Assembly (NCBI RefSeq): GCF_002878395.1
Contig: NC_061114.1
Location: forward strand, 145,730,160 to 145,794,159
Reading direction: 5' to 3'
Length of the DNA stretch: 64,000 nt
From: Capsicum annuum
Lineage: Eukaryota; Streptophyta; Magnoliopsida; Solanales; Solanaceae
The stretch's first letter is position 1. Each line of letters begins with the position of its first letter. Below, piece by piece: positions 43,960 to 55,325 of the stretch. The notes beneath the pieces were generated by a model, which was given only the letters and a program-made list of their open reading frames with translations, did no database searches and had not been told where the DNA came from. The position numbers and the translations under genes were made by a program.

Positions 43960-44474
43960 AATGAGGATACTTGGTATACATGCATGCTTCTTCTTCCAAA
44001 GTAGTACCCTCAATAGACTGGTTTTGCAATAGAACTTTGACAAAGGGAACTTTTTTGTTCCTTAGTCTACGAATCTAACGGACAAGAATCTCTACTAGAA
44101 CTTTTCGTATGATAGCTATTTTGAATATCTATAATTTCTAGAGGGACTATAATGACTGAATTGTCCTTGCATTTCTTCAACAAGGATAAATGGAATACTG
44201 GATTAAATATGGATAAATTTACGAGTAGCTTAAGCTCATACGCCACCTTCCCAAAATGACTCAAAATTCAGAAGCGGCCTATATATCGGGGACTACGTTT
44301 TCCCTTTTTGCCAAATCTCTTCACCCGTTTTATGGGTGAAATATTCAAATATACAAGGTCATCAACCTCAAACTCAAGATATCGTCTTCTTACATCTACA
44401 TCATATTTTCGATGACTTTGATCTATTTTCAATCTTTCTCTAATCAACTGAACTTTCTCCATGGCTTCAAACAC
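43960..44474 (-). pseudogene. Element F integrase C-terminus and chromodomain-like tail
   Basis: Open piece 44474-44268: FEAMEKVQLIRERLKIDQS, Y-D-V-D-V-R-R-R-Y-L-E-F-E-V-D-D-L-V-Y, V-K-R-F-G-K-K-G-K-R-S-P-R-Y-I-G, the GPF/Y-like module. Open piece 44264-44067: V-A-Y-E-L-K-L-L, F-N-P-V-F-H-L-S-L-L-K-K. The tail with V-K-V-L-L-Q-N-Q...E-G-T-T-L-E-E-E-A lies at 44045-43970, and its first Trp is changed to Leu. A frameshift separates the two pieces. Confidence 0.83.
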
Positions 44475-45400
44475 CAGATCTTGCCCAATAAAAGCATCCT
44501 CACATACTTCAAACTAACCAACTGGCGATCTACATCTCCACTTATCAAGAGCTTCAAATAGATCCATCTCAATACTAGAATGGTAAATATTATTATAAGT
44601 GAACTCAATCAACGACAAATAGTCATCTCAACTGCCTTTGAAATCAAGAAAAAAAGCTCTTAACATATCTTCTAGAGTCTGAAAGGTCCTTTCTGCTTGA
44701 CCATTTGTCTACAGATTAAAAGCTGAACTAAGATTAACTTGGGTACCAAGATCCTTCTGAAAGGCTTTCCAAAAATAGCAGGTAAACTGAGTACACCTAT
44801 TTGAGATGATAGATAAAGGGTCTCCATGCAATCTAACTAACTCTCTGATATACAACTTAGCATAATCTTCAGTTGTGTAGGATGTCTGAATTGGTAAGAA
44901 ATGCACTGTCTAATATCACCTAAATCGAATCATGAATATCCATATTCACCTCTTCCCACTTCATAGTAGGGATACTAAACTCCTACAAAGTGCCACCAAG
45001 TCTTTGGTGCTCTACCTTAACCTGTTGAAAAGTTGCACACTTCACTAAAAATTTTTCTATATCTTTCTTCATACCACTCCACCAATAAACTTCCCGTGAG
45101 TCGCGTACATCTTAGTAGCACCTGGATGAATGAAATAAAGTGCACCATGTGCTTCCGCCATAATCTGCTGCCTCAAATCATCAACAAATAATACACATAA
45201 TCTACTTTGGTATCTCAACACACTTTCTCATACTTAGAAGAAAACCTCTACCTTTTGGTCTTTAACTGACTCCTTCAGTTTGACCAAACTAAATGCCTTA
45301 GCTAGAAAAGATTCAAAATAAATCTGAACCCAAACATTCCATTCAGCTTAGTCAATCAATCTAACACCCAATCTGGCTAATCGGTGAACTTCTCGAACTA
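44475..45400 (-). pseudogene. Element F integrase zinc domain and catalytic core
   Basis: Zinc domain decodable at about 45190-45020 (H-P-G-A-T-K...Y-W-W-S-G-M-K-K-D...C-A-T). Core open piece 44906-44709: TTEDYAKLYIRELVRLHGDP, then I-I-S-N-R-C-T-Q-F, where the second catalytic Asp is Asn and the next Gly is Cys. The active-site Glu region (A-E-R-T) is at about 44700-44680. Several stops. Confidence 0.82.
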
Positions 45401-46060
45401 ACTCTCTCTTGTCATTTTCCACATGAGCAACACTGCCCATAGACAGTTTACTAAGGGTGTCTTCAACTACATTGACCTTGATCGGATGATACAACACTCA
45501 TATCATAATCTTTTAAAAATTCCAAAAACCTTCTCGGATGAAGATTTAACTCTCTCTGAGTAAACACATAGTGCAAGCTTTTGTGGTCCGTGAACACATC
45601 AACATGCACCCCATAAATATAATGTCTCAATATTTTCAATGGAAACATAACAACAGCTAACTCAAGATCATGCGTAGGGTAATTCTTTTCATGAGGATTA
45701 AGTGTCTAGAGGCGTAGGATATAGCCTTACCTCTCTGCATCAACACACAACCTAGACTGACTCTAGAAGCATCACAATACACTGCAAAACTATCTGTACC
45801 ATCATGTAATAATAAAACTGATGCTAAAGTGTCTCGTGTCTTCCACTCTTGAAAAATGCTTCTTATAGGAATCTGAACACTGAAACTTATTTTTATTCTA
45901 GGTCAATTTAGACATAGGGGATGCAATAGATGATAAACCCTCAAAAAAATATCTATAATAACAAGCTTAAACCAAGAAACTTCTGATGTTTGATGGAGAA
46001 AGAAGTCTAGGCCAATTTCTTGCTGGTTTTATCTTATTACGATTAACTCGAATACCTAAC
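45401..46060 (-). pseudogene. Element F RT connection and RNase H
   Basis: Open piece 45648-45463: H-Y-I-Y-G-V-H-V-D-V-F-T-D-H-K-S-L (catalytic Asp in TDHKSL kept), Y-V-F-T-Q-R-E-L-N-L, R-R-F-L-E-F-L-K-D-Y-D-M-S. The upstream parts (C-V-L-M-Q, I-S-Y-A-S-R and H-D-L-E-L near 45670-45760) are interrupted, and a frameshift breaks the H-P-(D/G)-Q block at the end. Confidence 0.83.
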
Positions 46061-46640
46061 TGGAAAGAATATGACAAAGGAATGCTACTGACCATAGACA
46101 ATCTTCACACTTGTTGAATTTGGCGAATAACTGGTGATCTCAAAGAGTTTGCAACACAATTTTAAGTTAATCTGCATGATCACCCTCACTACGAGAGTAG
46201 ACAGGATTATCATCAATAAAGACTATGACAAACATATCTAGATACTGTTTGAACACTCTATTCATCAAGTCCATTATGGATACTAGGGAATTTGTTGGCC
46301 CGAAGGACATGACAAGAAACATAAAATGACTAAAATGGGTTCTGAAAACTGTCTTTGAAATATCACATTCTCTTACTTTAAGCTGATGATAGCTGGATCT
46401 AAGGTCTATATTTGAGAAATGACTTGCTCCTTGGTGTTGATAAAATAATTCATCAATTCTAGGAAGGAGATATTTGTTTTTGACTATGACTTTATTCAGT
46501 TGATCACAGTCAATGCACATTCGCAAAGAACCATCTTTCTTTCACTCGAATATGATGAGAACGCCCCATGGAGAAACACTAGACATTATGAAACCTTTAT
46601 CTAAGAGATCTTTGAGATTCTTTTTTAACTCTTTAAGCTC
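46061..46640 (-). pseudogene. Element F reverse transcriptase
   Basis: Open piece 46526-46167: [33 protein letters not shown] (block-A Asp kept), [20 protein letters not shown], then [14 protein letters not shown], so the catalytic pair survives. The finger region ([10 protein letters not shown]) is at 46600-46550, in another frame or behind stops. Confidence 0.88.
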
Positions 46641-46819
46641 GGCTGGAGAAATACAATATGGGGGAATAGAGATAGGCTGAATATCTGGAAGAAGGTCAAT
46701 ACCAAATTCGATTTCCCTATAGGGAAGTACCCCTAGAAAATCTTTGGGAAAGACATCAGAAACTCATTGATTACTCTGACCAACAGAACTATCGAAGTCT
46801 TAGACTTAGTGTCTTTAGC

Positions 46820-47290
46820 TCAAACTAGATGATAGATACACCTTTTGGAGATTAACTTTCTGGCCTTAAGATAGTCTATGGAATGACTCTTGGGAGATAC
46901 TGAATTACCTTCCCACTCAAAGACTGGCTCATTTGGAAACTGAAACTTCAATACTCGGGTGCGACAATCTATAGTTGCATAATAGGAATGAATCCAGTCC
47001 ATACCAAGAATAAGATCAAAGTCAACAATATCTAACTCTCTTAGGTCTGCTAACATGATTTTATGAAGGAAAGTGATAGGACACTTACTATAGATCTATT
47101 TAGCAATAACTAAATCACCTACTATGGTAGAAATTAAGAAGGGCTCAGGGATCTTTTCAGGAATTATTTTAAAATTCACTGCAACTAGTGGAATAACATA
47201 AGAGAAATTTAACCTAGGGTCTAGCAGCACATAATCATCAAGATGAAAGGCACAAAGCATACCGATAACAACATCTGGAGAATCCTACTA
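46820..47290 (-). pseudogene. Element F aspartic protease
   Basis: Open piece 47056-46820: ELDIVDFDLILGMDWIHSYY (second-half signature), C-R-T-R-V-L-K-F-Q-F-P-N-E-P-V-F-E-W-E-G. Upstream at about 47230-47190 the active-site segment reads L-L-D-P-R-L-N-F-S-Y-V: Asp is kept but the following Gly is Arg, as in element G. A stop separates the halves near 47100. Confidence 0.82.
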
Positions 47291-47838
47291 GTCTTGATGG
47301 GATTTTAAAGCATATAACAAATTCTGGTGGTGACTGCCATAGGTATTGGATGACGTACGCTGAGGAGGGACTAGGAAACCTAGAGGAGCTGGTGCACTAG
47401 TAGCCTAAGTCTAGGGATGAACATCTTTGTTCCTTTGCTTGGCATGAGAAAACTATCCAATTCTATGACCCAACTTACAACAACCATAACAACCCTTCTG
47501 TCCCATTAAACACTCACCAGGATAATTCTTATTGCACTTAGCACATGGAGGATAACTGGGTCTTATACTTATACTATTTTGAGATTTGGACATAGAAGAC
47601 TTACCCCACTACTCCCGTCTAGATCTATAAGTAGGAGCACTAGATAAAGATGGTGTTGGCATAGATAAATGATTCTGAAACTGCGAACGATTTCCCACTC
47701 TTGACCTAGTCTGGCTATACGAAAATAGTCTTATTCTAGTCCTCTTATTACTTTTATATCTTCCCATCAACTTCTCTACCTTAATCTATGGAGCATGAAT
47801 AATCAACTTAGTAAGATCCATGTCTCCAATAAGCATGG
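47291..47838 (-). pseudogene. Element F gag, C-terminal part with zinc knuckle
   Basis: T-M-L-I-G-D-M-D-L-T-K-L-I-I-H-A (47835-47790) is the family block before the basic linker. The Cys motif C-A-K-C-N-K-N-Y-P-G-E-C and knuckle C-Y-G-C-C-K-L-G-H-R-I are at 47540-47470. The rest of gag is at 57750-58393 on the other side of element G. Confidence 0.78.
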
Positions 47839-47843
47839 TAGTC
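47839..47843. repeat. Target-site duplication, left copy, of element G (TAGTC)
   Basis: Directly before the element G 5' LTR. The partner CAGTC is at 57745-57749, one base different. Confidence 0.7.
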
Positions 47844-48249
47844 TGTAATGCCTCACACTTTCCCAAGCTAGAAAGCAAACTATTGTTCGTACATGTGAAA
47901 CCCCCAATTATGTAAGCCATATTTGGGTACATGAATTACCAAGAGTACCCTAGTTATAAGAGATCTTATGATGTGATAAGCATGGTTAGATGAGTCACTT
48001 AAGGTAGTACAAGCTAAGAGTTTCAAAATCCATTAAGTTTTAGTGTTTGAATTTGCAAGGGTCATCTTTGAATGAGCATAACTTGATAAATACGTGGTAT
48101 TTATGCATGTTTATACCCACCAAATTATAGATAATCGAATTAGCTTTCCAACGATACAAATTTCATCAAAATTTGAAACCCAAACAAGGAGTTATGATTT
48201 ACGAAGCAGAGTGTGTCGCCTAACCAATCGCACATGGCTACTAGAATAG

Positions 48250-48380
48250 GTATACAATAAGCAATGCAGCGCATACCTAAATATGTGTAGTAATTAATGT
48301 GGCGCATACTTAAATATATACAATAAGAAACACGGCGTATATGTAAATGTATATGATAAGAAATGCGGCGCACACTTGGG
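48250..48380. repeat. Minisatellite, unit about 33 bp, in the element G 5' LTR
   Basis: Four diverged units containing ATAAGCAATGCGGCGCATAC-type sequence followed by TTAAATRTATGTG. The 3' LTR has about five units at 55737-55885. Confidence 0.8.
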
Positions 48381-48900
48381 GTTTTAGGTAGTAAAAACAC
48401 TCTGTTTTGAGTTATTTTGAGGAAAATTAAGTCTTTTGGAACTCCTTACACACCCCTAAACTTCAACTTATAAATTTAATAGAATCTAAATACATCATAA
48501 CCCAATTATCAATCTAAGTTCATTATCTAAGAGCACTAATGAAGAAAAACAACTAGGGTTGCACAATCAACATTGAGGGTCCAATCTTTCAACGAATCCA
48601 TTACCATAAAGGTATGTGGAGTTTTCAACAAGAACATCCTTTCAATCTTGTGCCCAAAAATTTGTATTATTTTACGAAGATACATGATTTTACTTGTTTA
48701 ATTATGAATTTGAGATGGAAACTATTATCCTATTTTCTTGTTCAAGAAACTATGATATTTTTGTGATGTCTTAGAGATAAATTCCTTGAGTTTTGATGTT
48801 AATATCATGTTTCAAGTTAAATTTCAAGATTTTCATATGATTTATACTTGTTTGCTATACAAAGTATGAATCTTGAAATATTTTGCTCAAGTGTTGATAT

Positions 48901-48978
48901 GTGGAATTTAAACCCTCTTTGAGATTATGATCTTTGGTATGTGGAATTTAAACCCTCTTTGAGATTATGATCTTTGGT
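48901..48978 (+). repeat. 40-bp tandem duplication private to the element G 5' LTR
   Basis: 48901-48940 is repeated at once as 48941-48978 with no mismatch. The 3' LTR has one copy only (about 56410-56448), so it arose after insertion. Confidence 0.9.
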
Positions 48979-50240
48979 GAAGTAATGTGTTATACACTTC
49001 TTGATATTTGAAAGATTTGACCTTTTGGTCTTGAAAGAGTTATTTTTGATCTCGAATGAGAAAATAAATCCACATATTGATTTATTATAAAAAAAGGGTA
49101 GCGTGATGGCTCCCGATATGAATTATTGAATTACGTTGTGGTGGATTTTCTATTAAAATAATCTGAGCTAAGTCTAGGAGTAGTCTTTAGCACCGAGTGG
49201 GAGGTGTAGCTGTGATTGGTTCTCCCCTAGAACTATGTGTCCCTGCAAGATGTGAGCCTAAGGCTGATTGATATAGTGATCACTAGTGAACAAAAAATTA
49301 AGGTCCTACTCTAATGGCAGGGATATGACAGCTCTCCCCAATATGGGTTGGACATTAGACTCCATGTATCTCACATAGTTTATGTCGGTTGTAAGAGACT
49401 CCTAGTGTGTGTGTGTATTCTTTTGATTGAGATGAAAAATATAATAGTTTGAAAGTGTGAGTTGAGAAAGTTATCATTTTTGAAGAATTTTGATGTATAT
49501 TTCCATTTCTTAAAGAGAATTATTATGAAAGCTATTCATTTTGATGACTTGAAAATGATCATGAAAGTGATTGGGATTTACTATGATTACTCATATGTTT
49601 TCACTGATGTGTTTTACTCTATGGTGAATATGATGATTTTATTTTGAGCTATGTGAGTTTGTTATTACAGCACACATATTTTCCTATGAATATTTGTTAT
49701 ATCGAACTTTTATGAAAACTTGCATACATTGTCATATACTCAGTCCATATTCCATGGTACTGACCCATGTATTCATACGTAGGCTACATTTTCCCTATAA
49801 TGTAGGTCTAGGTGCTTATTCCCAAGCTTGACGTGATTCTCCAAGCACATTGGTCTACATTTTCTGTAGTGGTGAGTCCTCATGGTTCGAGGACTGGTTA
49901 TTTCAGATTTCACTCTTTTATTTTGGGTTATCATTTTATTCCTTGATATTAGGGTCAGTTGGGATTTGTCCTAATGGGTCAGTGTTATACAGTTTAGTAC
50001 AAACTTATCAGACCAGATAGTTAGATTGATCAGTCTTGTGGAGTGGTCGTATTTTGTTACTTTCTGCATCTCTTTCATCTTGAATTATGATATTATAGAG
50101 AATATCTTGATGTTTGATTATAGTATCCTAGCGATGAGTGTTGAATGGTATAAAAATGGCTCAAAGGTTTAGCTTGGGGCTACTCATAGCCTTAAGCATC
50201 GTTTGATGCTTTGGGACTCATTTTTGGGACATTACAAACT

Positions 50241-50253
50241 TGGTATCAGAGCC
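50241..50253 (+). promoter_or_regulatory. PBS of element G (initiator tRNA-Met)
   Basis: TGGTATCAGAGCC exactly, four bases after the LTR end. Confidence 0.95.
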
Positions 50254-50450
50254 TAAGGTTATTGGAGTCCTAAGGAGTCTGTCAAGCCACGTTAAGTAGA
50301 GTCTTGATCATCGGTGTGTAGTGCGCCACATCTATGAGCAAGTGGCTACGAGATGTTTTAGGAAAAAATATTATCTCTTTCTTTCAGAAGTCCATCATGC
50401 TGATAATTGTTTACTTTCAGCTATTAATTCATGCTCTCCTCTTTCAGAAT
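50254..50450 (+). other. Element G leader
   Basis: Non-coding leader between PBS and gag ATG, with GTGTAGTGCGCCACA-type sequence shared with the leaders of A, C and F. No other signal. Confidence 0.6.
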
Positions 50451-51650
50451 ATGCCTCCTCACTGAGCTAGAAGAAATAATGATGGTCAGTAACCCTAGCC
50501 TACTAACCCACTGAATGAAAATATGTCCCATGTTGAATTTCAGGCAGCCTTTCAGGCGCTGGCCCAAGCTGTCACTGTGAATGTTCAGGCCAATCTGGCC
50601 CCGACTCCACAATAGCAGGGAGGTGATTCAGCTACTGTGAGGATCCGTGACTTGATGTGGATGAATCCGCCAGAATTTTTTGGGTCCAAGCTAGATAAGG
50701 ATCCATAGTTGTACTTGGAGGAGGTGCAAAAGATTACTCAGGTGATGCATATCTCTGAGGAGCAAAGTGTGGAGTTGGCAGCATATCAGTTGAAAGACCT
50801 TGCTTATGATTGGATAGTTTCTTAGAGGAAGGGTAGAGGTAAGGGTGTTGCCCCTATATCTTGGCAGGAGTTCCAGGATACATTCCTGGATAAGTTTTTC
50901 CCTTTAGAGATGAGAGAGGTAAAGGTAGAGAAGTTCATGAACTTGTGATAGGGCTCTATGACTGTTAAAGAGTACTGTCTGAAGTTCAATTAGTTGGCCA
51001 AATATGCTCCTAATTTAGTAGCTGATAATTGGGCAAGTATGAGTAAATTTATGACAGGAGTGTCTAGGTCTATTGTTAAGGAGTGCAAGTTTGCTATGTT
51101 AAATAGTAGGATAAATCTTTCCAGGCTGATGACTCATGCCCAACAGATAAAAGCAGACAAGATCAAGGAGAGAGATAGAATGAGGGGGAATAAGAGAGCT
51201 AGGTCCGAGTAGCACGAATAGGGTTAGACTAGATCACAGAGAGGAAATCACCCTCAGTTTCAGAACCGTTCATCTACACCAGCACCATCGTCAGCTAGTG
51301 CTCCCATACCTAGGGGTGGGAAGGAGCAAGGTAGAAAGTCATATGTAGTTAGGTCCTAGTACAGTGTTGGTAGTAAGACAAATTATCCTCTGTGTCCTAA
51401 GTGTGGTAGGACCTACCCGGGTGAGCATTAGGGTGAGAAGAAAGGTTGTTTTGCGTGTGGTGACTTGGGTCACAAACTTAAGGAGTGCCCACATACCAGG
51501 CAAGGGGGTCGTGATAATCGCCCTCAAACTTAGACTCAGACTGCTAGTGCTCCAGTTCACGTGACTCCCCCAGCCCTAGCTCAGGGCGCCTCTTCTAGCG
51601 CTGCTGGCAGTCAGCGCCAGAATAGGTTCTATGCTTAGCCATCTTGCCAG
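50451..51650 (+). pseudogene. Element G gag, one frame with 16 stops and no frameshift
   Basis: ATG at 50451 (M-P-P-H). The same frame runs to at least 51638. Blocks: A-A-F-Q-A-L-A-Q-A-V, M-N-P-P-E-F-F-G-S-K, Y-Q-L-K-D-L-A-Y-D-W, FQDTFLDKFFPLEMREVKVE, E-Y-C-L-K-F-N, then VKECKFAMLNSRINLSRLMT. After it a basic/Gln-rich linker, the C-P-K-C-G-R-T-Y-P-G-E-H motif and the knuckle CFACGDLGHKLKEC at about 51451-51492, intact. In-frame stops lie at 50463, 50490, 50496, 50613, 50706, 50823, 50946, 50949, 50991, 51210, 51219, 51225, 51357, 51429, 51531 and 51636; thirteen are TAG. Confidence 0.92.
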
Positions 51651-52180
51651 GAGCAGGAGGACTCTCCCAATGTTGTTATTGGTAAGCTTCGTATACTTCA
51701 GTTTAATGTCTATGTTTTGTTGGACCCTAGGTCCAATTTTTATATGTTACACCTCTGGTTGCTGTGAATTTTGAAATGAGTCCTGAAAATATTCCTGAGC
51801 CTATCTTAGTTTCTACCCCAGTGGGTGATTAGATTTTTGAACAAAAAGTTTATAGAAAGTGTCTTATTACAGTCCTTCATAGAGTCATGTTGGCTGATCT
51901 GATTGAGTTAGACATGGTGGATTTTGATGTTATTCAGGGTATGGATTAGCTTCATTATTGTTATGCCTCTATAGATTGTCATACTCGAGTGGTCAAGTTT
52001 TAGTTTCCTGATGAACTTATGTTTGAGTGGTCTGGGAGTTCTGTATATCCCAAGAGTTATTTTATCTTATATATTAAAGGTAGAAAACTTATTTCAAAGT
52101 GGTGCATTTATCATCTGGTTAGAGTCAAGGACACTAAGTCTGAGACTCCAACTCTCCAGTCAATTAGCATTGTCAATGAT
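51651..52180 (+). pseudogene. Element G aspartic protease
   Basis: Active-site segment L-L-D-P-R-S-N-F at 51718-51742: the Gly after D-P is Arg, as in element F. A frameshift follows at the T-run near 51740. Next come [22 protein letters not shown] and a TAG in place of Trp at 51948 (M-D-W-L expected). It then runs open into the linker: [12 protein letters not shown]. Confidence 0.87.
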
Positions 52181-52960
52181 TTTTCTGATGTCTTTCTGGA
52201 AGAACTTCCAGGGATACCTCCTGATAGAGAGATAAAGTTTAGGATCGATCTTCTTCCTGATACTCAGCCCATTTTTATTCCTCTTTACCGTAGGGCACCT
52301 GTAGAACTTAAGGAGTTGAAAAAGCAACTCAAAGATCTATTAGATAAGGGTTTCATAAGGCCCAGTGTTTCTCCTTGGGGTTCTCCTTTGTTATTTGTGA
52401 GAAAGAAAGATGGTTCCCTACATATGTGTATTGACTATCACCAGTTGAATAAAGTCATTGTCAAAAATAAGTATCCTCTTCCAAGAATAGACGATTTGTT
52501 TGACCAATTGCATGGTGCAAGTTACTTCTCAAAGATACACCTTCGATCCGACTATCATCAACTCAAAGTTAGGGAGTGTGACACCCCAAAAACAGTTTTC
52601 CAAAATTTCTATGGTCATTTTGAGTTTCTTGTTATGTCCTTCGGGTGCCCCAACAGCTTTCATGGACCTCATGAAATGAGTGTTCAGACCATATCTTGAC
52701 ATGTTTGTTATCGTACTTATAGACGATATTCTAGTGTACTCCCGTAGTGAGAATGAACATGCAGATCATCTCTTAATTGTCTTGCAAACTCTTAGAAACC
52801 ATCAATTGCTTGCCAAATTCAGCAAGTGTGAGTTTTGGTTGAGGTCAGTTTCTTTGTTGAGTCATATCATTTCTTCCGAGGGTATTAGAGTTGATCCCTA
52901 AAAGACAGAAGATGTTGGGAACTGGCCTAGACCTATCTCTCCAGATGACATCCAAAGTTT
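52181..52960 (+). pseudogene. Element G reverse transcriptase
   Basis: Open frame 52019-52699 covers the linker, fingers and most of the palm: [54 protein letters not shown] (the block-A Asp is His, I-H-L for I-D-L). A frameshift near 52650 leads to the piece 52680-52901 with [14 protein letters not shown] (YxDD pair kept) and [24 protein letters not shown] at 52900 ends it. Confidence 0.9.
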
Positions 52961-53560
52961 CTTGGGTCTAGCAGGTTTTACCGCTATTTTGTTGAATGTT
53001 TCTCCTCTCTAACATCTCCTATGACCCAGCTAACCTAAAAGAAAGTGAAGTTCTTATGGTCCGATTCTTGTGAGAAGAGTTTTGAGGAATTGAAGACTCG
53101 ACTCACTTCAGCCCCTATTTTGACTTTGCCTGATGGTGTTGAGGGTTTTGTAGTATATTATGATGCTTCCAGAGTTGATTTGGGTTGTGTATTGATGCAG
53201 AAGAGTAAGGTGATAGCTTATGTTTCTAGATAGTTGAAACCTCATGAGAAGAATTATCCTACCCATGATCTTGAGTTAGCTGCTATTGTGTTTGCTCTAA
53301 AAATCTAGAGCACTACTTGTATGGTGTTCACGTTGATGTTTTCACTAATCATAAGAGTTTGCAATATGTATTTACCTAGAGGGAGTTAAACCTTAGGTAG
53401 AGAAGGTGGTTAGATCTATTAAAAGATTATTTGTACCATCCGGGTAAGGCCAATGTAGTGGTAGATACCCTAAGTAGGGTGTCTACAGGTAGTGTTTCAC
53501 TTATTGAAGAGGGTAAGAAAGAGTTGGATCGTGATGTGCACCGTTTGGCTAGGCTCGTGA
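52961..53560 (+). pseudogene. Element G RT connection and RNase H
   Basis: F-L-G-L-A-G-F connection at 52959-52980, then the open piece 53045-53233: K-F-L-W-S-D-S-C-E-K-S-F, VEGFVVYYDASRVDLGCVLM (first catalytic Asp in Y-D-A-S). Next [11 protein letters not shown] (Glu), F-T-N-H-K-S-L, and Y-H-P-G-K-A-N-V-V-V-D-T-L-S-R with the last Asp kept. Stops are TAG at Gln and Trp positions. A short duplication of A-R-L/V-M-C-T near 53540-53580 follows it. Confidence 0.88.
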
Positions 53561-55070
53561 TGTGTACCATTTTGCTAGACTAAGGGTTAGGTTGTTTGAC
53601 TCTGTTGAAGGTAGTATAAGGGTGCAGAGTAGTTCCAAATCCTCCTTGATTTCGGAAGTAAATGAGAAGCAAAAATTAGATGCTAGTTTGGTCAGACTGA
53701 AAGAATCAGTCAAGGAACAAAAGGTGGAGGTTTGCTCCCAAGGGGGAGATGGTGTCTTGAGATTGTAGGATAGATTATGTGTTCCGAATGTTGATGATCT
53801 GAGATAGAGAATTATGGCTGAAGCACACAGCACACGATATTCTATTTATCCTGGTGCCACCAAGATGTACCACAACTTGTGGGAAATATATTGGTGGAGT
53901 GGCATGAAGAAGGATATAGCAGCATTTATGGTTAAGTGTGCGACGTGCCAATAGGTTAAGGTAAAACACCAAAGACCTGGTGATATGATGTGGGATTTTG
54001 GTTTTCCTACTTGGAAGTGGGAAGAGATAAATATGGATTTTGTGACTGGTTTATCTCCTTCCTGAGGCCATCATGATTCTATTTGTGTTGTTGTGGATAG
54101 ATTAACTAAGTATACGCACTTCTTTCCCATGCATACTTCTTATACTACTGAGGATTACGCTAGATTGTACATCCAAGAATTAGTCAGATTGCATGGAGTT
54201 CCCTTGTCCATCATTTCAGATAGGGGTACTCAGTTCACTTTGTAGTTTTGGAGAGCTTTTCAGAAAGGTCTTGGTTCCCCAGTGCATTTAAGTTCTGCTT
54301 TCTATCCGTAGAAAAATCGTCAGGCTGAGAGGACTATCCATACCTTAAAGGATATGTTGAGAGCGTATGCTCTTAACTTTAAGGGGAGTTGGGATGAGCA
54401 TTTATCGTTGATAGAGTTTGGTTACAATAACAATTTTCACTCTAGAATTGGCATGGCTCCATTTGAGGCTTTGTATGGGAGGAAATGTAGGTCACCCATA
54501 GGTTGGTTTAAAGTGGGTGAAGCTACCGCGAGTGGTCCTTATTTGATCCTTAAGGCTATGGAAAAATTCAAAGTGATTAGAGAAAGATTGAAAACCTCAC
54601 AGAGTCGGCAAAAGTCATATGCTGATGTGAGGAGAAAAGACCATGAATATGAAGTTGGTGACTTGGTGTATTTCAAGATTTCACCCATGAAGGGAGTGAA
54701 GAGATTTGGGAAGAAGGGGAAACTTAGTCCCCATTATGTTGGACCCTACAGAGTTCTTAGCCATGTTGGTAAGGTGGCATATGAGGTTGAGTTGCCTTTA
54801 GAGTTATCTTTCGTTCACTCTGTCTTCTATGTCTCCATGATTATGAAACACGTTGGTGATTGTGTTGTTGTAGATCCTTCAGAAAACTCTGATGTGCAAG
54901 ATAGTCTTTGTTTTGAGGAAGTTCCTATTGATATTTTAGATCACCAAGTCCGAAGACTAAGAAACAAAGAAGTTCCCTTGGTCAAGGTGTTGTAGCGAAA
55001 CCAATCTATTGAAGGTGCAACTTGGGAAACCGAGATGGATATGCGATCCAAGTATCCGCACCTGTTTTCT
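53561..55070 (+). pseudogene. Element G integrase with chromodomain-like tail
   Basis: Zinc domain: P-G-A-T-K-M-Y-H...Y-W-W-S-G-M-K-K-D...C-A-T-C-Q at 53850-53955. Core: N-M-D-F-V-T-G-L (first Asp), V-V-V-D-R-L-T-K, I-I-S-D-R-G-T-Q-F (second Asp) near 54215, R-Q-A-E-R-T (Glu) near 54325, so DDE is intact. Open frame 54354-54995: W-D-E-H-L-S-L-I-E-F-G-Y-N-N-N, EALYGRKCRSPIGWFKVGEA, V-G-D-L-V-Y-F-K-I-S-P-M-K, Y-V-G-P-Y-R-V-L. Tail: V-L-(stop for Trp)-R-N-Q-S-I-E-G-A-T-W-E-T, M-R-S-K-Y-P-H-L-F. This is the best-preserved integrase in the window. Confidence 0.92.
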
Positions 55071-55310
55071 GCAAGCCCCGATCAAGCCGAAGGTACCATT
55101 ATGCTCTAAATCATTTCTTTTCTATGCAAAATTGCAGTAGTTCAGCAGTTATTTTATACTATTCAGCAGTGATTTCATGAGTCATGCACTCCTTGTTTTG
55201 TCCGAAATGTAGAATGAAGTAGAGGCAATATTAGCAAGTTTCTTCAACTGTTTACCCTTCATTTTTTCTTTACTCTTACTATACCCAACGTCATTTGAGA
55301 ACGAATGTTC
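55071..55310 (+). other. Element G 3' untranslated region
   Basis: From the end of the chromodomain tail to the polypurine tract. Contains TTCAGCAGT repeated three times near 55141-55170. No coding sequence. Confidence 0.6.
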
Positions 55311-55325
55311 CCAAGGGGGAGATAT
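55311..55325 (+). promoter_or_regulatory. Polypurine tract of element G
   Basis: CCAAGGGGGAGATAT directly before TGTAATGCC. Confidence 0.9.

Larger units (their letters stand above)
47844..50236 (+). repeat. 5' LTR of element G
   Basis: TG...CA ends (TGTAATGCC to ATTACA). Counterpart of 55326-57744; the first 60 bp differ at roughly one base in ten. It holds a 33-bp minisatellite (48250-48380) and a private 40-bp tandem duplication (48901-48978). Frames inside are not genes. Confidence 0.92.

Noticed and set aside
48140..48400. 86-codon minus ORF with repeated H-I-R-R-V-S-Y-C-I-Y pattern, looking like a repeat protein
   Set aside because: It is the translation of the DNA minisatellite in the element G LTR; unit length changes break the frame in the other LTR.
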